From Chrysomallon squamiferum (Eukaryota > Mollusca > Gastropoda > Neomphalida > Peltospiridae), in contig CM022665.1 in the NCBI GenBank assembly GCA_012295275.1, positions 10,532,976 through 10,596,975 on the forward strand: DNA of 64,000 nucleotides, read 5' to 3'. The notes beneath the pieces were generated by a model that made no database searches, was not told the origin of the DNA, and saw nothing but the letters and a program-made list of their open reading frames with translations. Numbering within the stretch: the first letter of the stretch is position 1; each line of letters starts with the position of its first letter. Below, piece by piece: positions 13,624-23,580 of the stretch. The translations under genes and the position numbers were made by a program.

Positions 13624-16600
13624 TTGTCATTATTTGTTTGTTTTTTATCAGTTTCAAAAGCTAACTTTAAATTGGAATTTAGCAATCTACAAATTTATAG
13701 AAAAGAAATAAATACATGTAATTACAGCATTTAAATTAAATTACTAATTAATTGGTGATATTATTGAAAGATTACAGTGGTTAAATGAAGTCTGACAGAC
13801 AACGGCAAGTTGTGAATGCAGCAGATATTTGGAATTCTTTTTGACAAAAGATGATTGCAGGCACTTTATTTTTTTAACTGATGATGTACTTGGGTTCTAA
13901 ATTACCTTTCTTTAAAAAGTTGATGCATATTTATTTATATACATACTACATGCTTATGTAATAACTCATATTCATTTATGCAGGGTAACAAAGGAGGTGT
14001 AGGAATCAGGTTATCCCTGTACAACTCCTCTATATGTTTTGTCAACTCACATCTAGCAGCCCATGTTGAAGAAGTTGAAAAAAGAAATCAGGTATTATAT
14101 AAAAAAAATTTCATCTGTATTAAGATATTGTTAATATAAAGAGTGTGACAACATCCCATCTTGGTAATTCAGACATAAATAATAGATTTACCATTCAAAA
14201 TTAATAAAGTGAATTTAAGTGGAAAAGCCTTGAGTTGCAATTGATGTCTAAGAATGTATGTATATCTAGCTTGAATCAGAATAATTATTATTTAAGTTAA
14301 TATCTGTTACCAGAAGACAACTAGAAGCTTTTCTTCTTTTTAAAGTTTTTCTTTTTTATCCTTGTTGTTTTGGGGACATTGAGATCACAAGTGGTTGAGA
14401 ATCTTTCTCTGATTAAGAATAAGTCCAAAGATAAATGTAATAAAAACATTTTTCTTATTTTTCTAGGATTACCGAGACATTGAGTCAAAGATGAGATTCA
14501 AACAGTTTGTCCCACCATTGATTATATCAGAGCATGAGTAAGTCTGATTCAATTTTTTACTCATCAAAATGATTAAAAGAGTAATCTTGTAGGCCGATTT
14601 AACTGGATTATTGCCATGTCTTGAATAAAGTATAATTACAAAAAACTGTAAGATCTATGTCTATTACAGTTTTGCAGTATTCACTGTATTGTTCAGATGT
14701 AATGTGAGAAATAAGAGGAACAGGTCACAGTGATTTAAGGTGATGCTATATAATAAGACATTACCATCAAGCAGATCTGAAATATGATGCGAATAAATGA
14801 AAGTTTAATGAGACAGTCTACGACAGACATAAGAAAACATGACATGAAATTAAATAGTACAAAATAACAACATAAAAATCTCACTTTTAATCTGTATTTT
14901 CAGTCATATTTTCTGGATGGGTGATCTCAATTATCGCCTGACTGGACATGAGTGGTCACTTACTGATGTTAAAACTTTGATTAACAAAGGATTATACCGA
15001 AAACTCATGCAGTATGATCAAGTAAGAAATAAGAATTAGCGGGATATTTTTATTTTTTATTTTATTTGATTACTTTAAATAATCAATGGTTAAATTCCAG
15101 TTTAATTCCAGAAATATATCAATACACATTTTGTGTGTTTAATAACTCATGTATTATGTTATTTGGTAAAATTGGCTTATAAATACAGCAGAGGTGGATT
15201 TACTGAATTATTCTGTCATTATAAAATTTCACAAGTGATTTTCAGAAGGAGTAAATATATAACAGTGTTGTGAAATGTTGTTACATAAACATTGGTTTCT
15301 TTATTTATTTAGCACAGGTTATAGATTACATCCAAGTAACTTCTGATTTTAATTTTATAAATAAGAACTAATTAGTTACATAACAGTATTTGAGTTTTAA
15401 TCAGTATATTACATACTTTACTAAATTAGACTTATTTTTGTTTAGTAATTTGTGTTAACTGTCTTTACTAGTTTTATGAAGTACACTTAATAAATTATTT
15501 AACAGACTGATGTTTAGGTTTTTACTTTTTACACCTATCTTCTTCTCCCAAAATCTAGATTTTTCTTTTTCTGATTTCTTTCTTTTTAAATTTTAAATTT
15601 TTATTTTATAAATAATTGTTTAAAAACAACTTAATACTTCTTTTTTATTATTAATGATTACATTGTCGTCATGTAGTTTATAATGCTGCTGTGAGAAAAT
15701 TTAGGTTCTCATGCTGCTACCACCAGGAAACCACATACTGCATATTATTAGATACCTCTACATTTATGGTAGTAATAAAATACATCATAAATATATGTTG
15801 TTTATATAAGTAAAATGTTAACAATAACCAAGTACCTGGCTTGATTGCTGCTTGCTTGGATTTACCCATAACTACAGTTTACAAAATGTTAACACATTTC
15901 TCTAGATAACTGGGGTGAGTATCCTGCAGTCTGTTACGCATCACATTAATTATTTCTATTTAATTGTTAATTTTTTTTTGCTTGATTTGTTATTAATTTT
16001 GATAATAATTTATTTTTTTATTTTTTTATTTTAGCTAAATTTGCAGTTACGAAATTCATCAATAGACGTTTTCCGTGGGTACACAGAAGGGAACATAATA
16101 TTCCAGCCAACATATAAATATGATCCAGGAACTGATGTATATGATACCAGGTCAGTAAATCTTGATATGTTAAATACACATTTATGTTTCTCTTTCTTAA
16201 CCATTACATTTAGAATAATATCTAAAGGAAAGGAAATGTTAACCTTAGTCAAATACCATTGGAATATAACCAATGTTTGTTGAAACTTATTTAGCTTTTC
16301 TTAGTAATCCGTAGTCTGTTATTCGTTAATGTTATAAAGAGTACTTGAATTGTTAGTTACGCATCTACATTCCCAACTGATAGAATGAGCAACTGCATTA
16401 CTTTGATATAAATGCATTTCGACTCAAGTATGCGTTACTGTATACGTCTAACTTGACAACCAGTGTATATTTATTATTAAACATTCAGATATTCGCTGGT
16501 AATGAATTACGTTTCATCATAGTATAGTAACAATTTCTGAAATAAGTCCAAAAAATATTACAAAACAGACAGACCAAAAAAAAGCAACTGGGATAATTAT

Positions 16601-18670
16601 TCTTTAATTAAAAGAAGAAAAAATTCTACTGTTTGTAACAAGTTGATATTTTACATGACGTTATTTGACAGTAAACGTTGAGAAGCTGTGTAAACTGAGG
16701 CAGTACGTTCTCGTTTCAGTGATAAGAGTCGGTTTCCTGCCTGGTGTGATCGTGTCCTGTGGAAAGGAAACCACATAAAGCTGCTCCGTTATGACTCACA
16801 CATGATCTTAAGAGTGAGCGACCATAAGCCAGTCAGTGCCTTGTTTGAATGTGGGGTGAGATTTCTGGAAACTTCTGCAAAATCCATGAATATTTAATTA
16901 GTTCTGAGTGATGTACTTACATTTACTTCACTCGTTTCAGCCAAACTATAATCTTGCATATACAACCACTGCCACATAGTAATGTTAAAGTTAATGTTGA
17001 TACCTCAGCCATATAGTAATGTTATATGTAGATAGTTCTGCCATTTTTTTCAGTCTTGTTGTAGATATTTCTGCAAAAGTGTGCTCTTACAGTGTCAAAG
17101 GAATAATTAATGCTGAAATATTTTTGTGTAAAGGGATTTATAAGTAATCTTGTTGCTTTCATTAATATTGAAAAAAGTTGTCAAGGACATTAAGGATTAT
17201 AAAATTAATTCATGTCGTCCAGACACATCATTTCGCTGCTTTGGCCAGTGAGTGAGAATTAATGTCATACTTTATTATTGTTTTTCTGTCTGAAGATGTT
17301 TTAAGTTCATGAATGTTGGGGAGAATTAGCAAAATAAAAATAAAAGAGCACATGAATAAAGTATATTAGAAAATGATACAGATAAAAATGCTGCAAAAAT
17401 GTTCTTTGTTAATAATTACAGAAAGTAAATTGATTTTTATGTTATTCAGTTATAAATTTCTAAAATCTTTTTTAAATTATATATTATTTCATGAATATTG
17501 ACAGATAGCTAAATATTTGTAATAGTATTTTATTAATTTAGTTCAATTAACTATTTTTCATTGATTTTTGTAGATTACATTTAAATATATATACAAGATA
17601 GAGAGATCTAGATATAGATATATGTAATGTAAATTTAATATTAATATTTAAGTACTGTCTTACAGATAAGAGTGATAGACCAGGCAAAATCAAAGAAGGT
17701 TTATGAAGATGTAATGAAGAAACTAGACAGGATAGAAAATGAATATCTGCCTCAGGTTAAACTTGAACGGTTAGAGGTGAGAAAAATGTTTTACATAATA
17801 TTGGTTTCATCATTTAGATATGAGTACTCAAAATCAGAACAACATTTCTGTTAGCTATGCAGGCCTGGATCTTCATAAATTATAGATGATATTTGTGTTT
17901 GTGTGTGTGTGTTTTTATATTCTAGTCCCCAGTTATGGATATGAATTCTGAATGAATACAGTAAAACATGAAATTAATGCATATATAAAATAATGCACCA
18001 GACAACACTGCAAGAAATGAGTGTATTAATTAATACAATAACTGTAATACATTTTCCTTTTGTTTCACAACTAGAGTAAGACTTGTGCTGATTAGTGTGT
18101 GATATAATTATATTATATTATAGTATTTATTTATTTATTTATTTATTATTTTTCCATTGCATTTTAAATATATTGTTTATATAAGTGCATTTTCCCCATA
18201 CTTTTTTTTTTTTATCATATTTCAGTCGATTCTCTTGAAACCTCACATTTCATTTTCCTTGTCTTATTACAAACTTGCAGAATTGTTAGTTGTTGCGGTT
18301 TTCTTTCTTTATTTTTGCATTAAGTCAGTAATACTGTTTTAGAAAATGCTAAATCTTTATCAACTTTTTTCTTCTTTTCAGTTCAAATTTAAGGATGTGA
18401 AGTTTATTGATTCTCAAACACAGTCACTGTCAGTTGCAAACATAGGTCAGGTGAGTGGTTGTTTCAGAAAATGATTTATTTATAATTATTTATATGAAAA
18501 AAATAGTAAGTATTACTGTATATTTTGTATACATTCAAATGACTGCTGTATTGTCTTTAAAAAAAAAATAAATAAAAAAACGGAAACAAACAAATGATTC
18601 AAATAATAAAGTATAACACTGATATGAAATACAGATCCTGGCATTTGCTTTTGTGTACTAGTACTTGTAA

Positions 18671-18701
<31 letters not shown>

Positions 18702-20632
18702 CAGGTTCCTGTAAATTTAGAGTTCATTAATAAACTGAATGATGAAAGTTTTTGCAAACCTTGGCTCAGAGTAAACCCAAGCAAACACGTCCTCCTGCCA
18801 GGTGCTTATGTTTTTATACCTTTTTTATATATATTTTTTTTTAATATTTTAAAATGTACACTTGTAAATAGCATTGTTATTACTCTCATAGATACTTTCT
18901 GTCTTGAAATTAATTAAAAGTGAAACAGTAATGCCATAATTTATATATTATATAATACATTTTCTCACGGATAAAATATTACTTGGATATGAATTAAAAC
19001 AAAAACTGTTTGGTCAAAATGACTTAGCTGTTATTATTTTTAACTGTTCTGCAATCAGTGACTTAAAATAAATACAAGCATAAAATCATTTGATTTTAAA
19101 TGTTTTATTCATTTATTTATTTTATTTTATTAAATTATTCAGTTTTCTGATTTTTAGACAACTTTATTTATATATATATTTTTTTTTTTCCATTATTGTT
19201 ATTGCTTTTACTGTTATTATTACTGTTATCATAACCATCATCATCATCATTATTATTTAAAATTATTAAATCTATTTTAAAACAATTATTTACAGCTGAA
19301 TCTTGTGAAATTTTATTTGAGATTTACGTTGATAAGAACACTGCAGCCAGTTTGAATAATGGAAAGGAGACTTTGGATGATATTCTTGTTCTTCATCTGG
19401 ATGGTGGCAAAGATTTCTTTATATCCTTTACATTTTACTATGTACCAAACAGTTACACATTCACACAGTGCTTGAAGGAGGATGAAGTAATTATTCAGAG
19501 TACAACATGGGTACGATGGGGATATTATTCATTATCTGTAGAGAAGGTGTATACATGGGTATAATTTTTAACAGTACAAAAGTTGTACATTTGTAGAAGG
19601 ATGGGGATAAGTAATTAACTGTAAAAAAGGTGTACATATGTGGAATAATCATTAATAGCACAAAATGAGGTGGGAATGTTGCAAGATCACATTGTTTACA
19701 GAGTAACTTAATTTTTTTAATTTAATTTAAAATTCCTTTATTTAAATTGATTTAAATTATCTTTGTTTTTGGTTTTTTGAATGTCCTTAACTTGTGTCAC
19801 ATGACTGTCAGTGGTAATTACATTCCAAGCTGTTTCGGGTCATCTATTGAGTCTCTGGTACAGATGCATGGACCAATCAGAGAAGTTCCTGTAGCTGATC
19901 TTGTAGAACTGGTACACATAAACATTTTACTTGTTTTGTATGTTTTGTGGGGGTGGGTTGGGAGTTGTATTGTTGGTTTGTGTGTGTGCATGAATAATTT
20001 TATTATTATATTTTTTTGTTTAGGACATATATATGTTAGGTTTCATGGACTGAGAGACTATTGTTCATTTGTGTGTGTGTTTGTGTTTTTTTTTTCTTCT
20101 TATTTGTTATTGAGTGGGGTTTGGATGAGGGTTGATTGTAATCACACTGAAGAAAGAAAATACCATTAATAATGATACATATAAATAAGTATTCAAACAA
20201 AATATATGAGTTTTCATAACTCTTAATACCTATCTTTTTTTTCTTTTTAACTTTCTTCACCTGGAAGCAACAACAACAAAACAATAATTTAAATTCTTGT
20301 TTTGTTTTCTTGTAGGGACATACTCCAAGTAAAAATGAAGAACAAGAAAGCTTCCTTTGTCCAAAAGAGGTTTTCCGAATGGTCAACCATCTGTATGAAT
20401 ATGGCAAATGTGAGGTTTGTGTCATTTTGTCTTTATTATTTTCAGGAATATGTTTATGTTTTGGGTTTGTTATTTTTTTTTTTTTTTTTTCAAAATCTGC
20501 CTAATCATTGAGCTGTTACTCATCTCTTACCCACAGCTGGTTTATCTAGTGCTGTTCTGTGTCTGGGAAGGTACCTTTTTGCTAATAAAACAAATAACAG
20601 TTAAAAGGTCCACATCTCATACATTTTTAAAT

Positions 20633-20669
<37 letters not shown>

Positions 20670-20703
20670 GTAAATGTTTTTTTATTATTTATTTTATTTA
20701 AAT

Positions 20704-20772
<69 letters not shown>

Positions 20773-23533
20773 TTCTTATAACCTCTCTACAAACATTGAT
20801 TAGTTTATAATGAGAATACTGGAAAACTGTGTGTGTGTGTGTGTTAATTAAGAAACATTCTGTGTTTCAGCCTGAACTCTTCAAGCAGCCAGGAAGTCCT
20901 CAAGAGATTCGTGCTGTAATAGACAGTCTTGATACAGGAGTACCCCAGACTCTCAGTATCCTTTGTACACCATTAATATAAAACACTTGCTTTAATGATT
21001 CATTTCAAAGTAATACCTAATACACAAGTTGTAATAGTACTTAAAATAAAATTAAGCTCTATTGTCTGGGTATCCACAGTTGTTTAGTCTTGTTTTTGGT
21101 TTTTTTAACAACATTTACAAGTCTTTATGTTATTGTCACTTGTTTCACATTCATTTCTTGTTCTGGGTTAAACTTTGGAAAAATAGTTTTGGGTTAAGTT
21201 CAGTAGGAATATCTGCATTCAGAGATGGCCTATCAAATGTTCACTGAGGTTTAAAAAAGGAATTTTATTTTCCAAATCCCCATAAAGATTCATCTTAAAA
21301 TGTGAATAAGCAGGGTCTAAACAAAACAGGACTATCAACGGCATGTTCATTTTTATTGTAATTTACAAAATAACAAAACTGGTGACAACATTACGTTTTT
21401 AAAGAAAATTAATAAGATGTATTCTGTGTTTCAGACTGAAATTTCTAATTACACTTTTTCTATTGTCAGGATTCATGGTGTCTCAGACTTGTATGAACTG
21501 TCCCAGTTTACATTGCAGTACATCCATTTTGCTTCCCTAGTTCACTGCAGTTAATATCATAACAGCTGTAAATGAAGTTCGTTCCTGTATAGATATACAG
21601 TTATATGTCACACAATAATTAGCTAATTAATAAAACTATTATAAAGTACATTATCATTGTTTAAAAATAAAATGATTTTGTCCGTTGGAAAATATTTACC
21701 ATGGCAAGTGTTGGTCTGTGGTAAAGAAAGGAAGATTTAGAAAGTGATGTATTGTAAAAACAAATGATTACCATTCTTTATACATGCTTTATACATACAT
21801 GTATGTAAGTGAGTTTTCTGAGTTCATCACATTCCTTCCTACATACAAATACATAGCACATTATTAAATATTAGCTAATTAATAAAACTGTCTTTATAAT
21901 TATTTTATCTACAATTAAAAATGAAATCTAAATATACACAGTAGAAAAATACTAACCATGGCCAGTGTTATTCTATGGCTGATTTACAAATGATGTGATA
22001 TGAAGGGAAAGCAAGTAAATACAACAGTTATGAAAGTATATTTTTTCTTATGAGTATCAGATGCCAGTGTTCATGCAGTTGCTGAGTGTCTGCTTCTGTT
22101 TTTGGAGTCTCTTGCAGAACCTACAATACCTTTCACTTTTTATCAGCAGTGCTTGGACTCTTTTAACAGCTTCAGTCAGTGTAAACAGGTAAAAATGTTA
22201 TATGTTCATTTTGAGAAAAATACTCATTTCATTATCATTAGATGATAATGGTCTGTGATACCGTAAAACATGGATCTGCAGAAGGCATTTAATTATAATG
22301 CTTCTGTATGTGTGTACATTGAGTGTATGTGTACACACGTACATATTAGGCAGATGTTTAAGCCTATTTAATTTAATAAATATATTTTCATTTGATTTCA
22401 GCCACTTGCATCCATTATATTATTTACAGTGTATATGTTTATACCTTTTTAAGCTTATAATTTTTAAGATATAATTAAATTTGAAAAATTCGGGATTATA
22501 AAAGCTTTCAGTAACCATCAAGAAGATATTTAAATCGTAATTAAATGTATATCCAGGATCATTTGGTAAATATTTTTATCTTATTAAATTTCACTGATAC
22601 TAACCTGTTCACTTCTTCCTTTTTTATCCATAATGTTGATTCTTTTAAAAACTTTTTTTAACATGGAATTACACTGTCACACAGCAAACAATAACATGCA
22701 CATTTGTAACCTGAAATTTAAAAACGTTTACTTGATGTCATAATAAAACTTAATGATTGAGATTTAAACTTTGTTTCCCCTCTATTTTCAGGTGTTGTTA
22801 AAAATACCTGCATCACATCGTAACTTGTTTAAATATATCTGTGCATTTCTTCGAGAGCTCATGGCATGCAACCAACATCTTGATGTACGATTCCTTTGTG
22901 AGTATTAATTGTTAATATTTTAATTATCTGCTTTTGGGAAAAGTTAGTCACATGGTAATTACATATGCTTTTTGTCATTTACATATATTTCAAGAAATGA
23001 TCACATTAATTATAATATTTCAAGAATTAATAGTCCTTTAAAATTACATAGTCTTTAAGATAATATTCATTTTTTTTTTTGTTGATTTTGTTTTTGTTAT
23101 CTTTTTTATTTTTTTATTATTGTTCTTTACAAAGAATTCATTTAAAGTAAAACTGATTAAGATCAAATATACTTTTCTTCAAAATGAATTAATCAGTTAC
23201 AATTACTTCAAAGTATAATTATTCACTTTATCTTTTTTCAGGGAAATATGAGTCAATTTTAATTACTTAAAATGATAATTTAGTTTTTTTGGTTTTTTTT
23301 TTAATTTTTTAAAGTAATTGTTTAAGAAAGAATAAAAAGTCATTTTGAAATATTAATTTCAAGTAATTATTTGCCAATTTTATTTATTTATTGCAAAGAA
23401 TAATTAGTCACTCTTAGTTACTTTATTCAAGGTTAATTAATCACTTCAAACTTCTTTATTAATTCAAGTAGTAATAAAGGATTTTATTTTCCTTCATATA
23501 TATGTGTCTGTGTATATATGTATGTATTGTATG

Positions 23534-23580
<47 letters not shown>

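Noticed and set aside
13349-13711. 120-codon open frame on the plus strand
   Set aside because: Its first half is the true exon 11 of the 5-phosphatase, but it reads through the donor into an SL-repeat coded by the (TC)n microsatellite.
16031-16273. Antisense 80-codon frame over exon 15
   Set aside because: It is a shadow of the conserved coding exon on the opposite strand.
19777-20169. Open frame with an ATG start near the AT-AC intron
   Set aside because: It begins inside the intron; the conserved part is exon 21, reached by splicing, and the C-terminal half is intron sequence.
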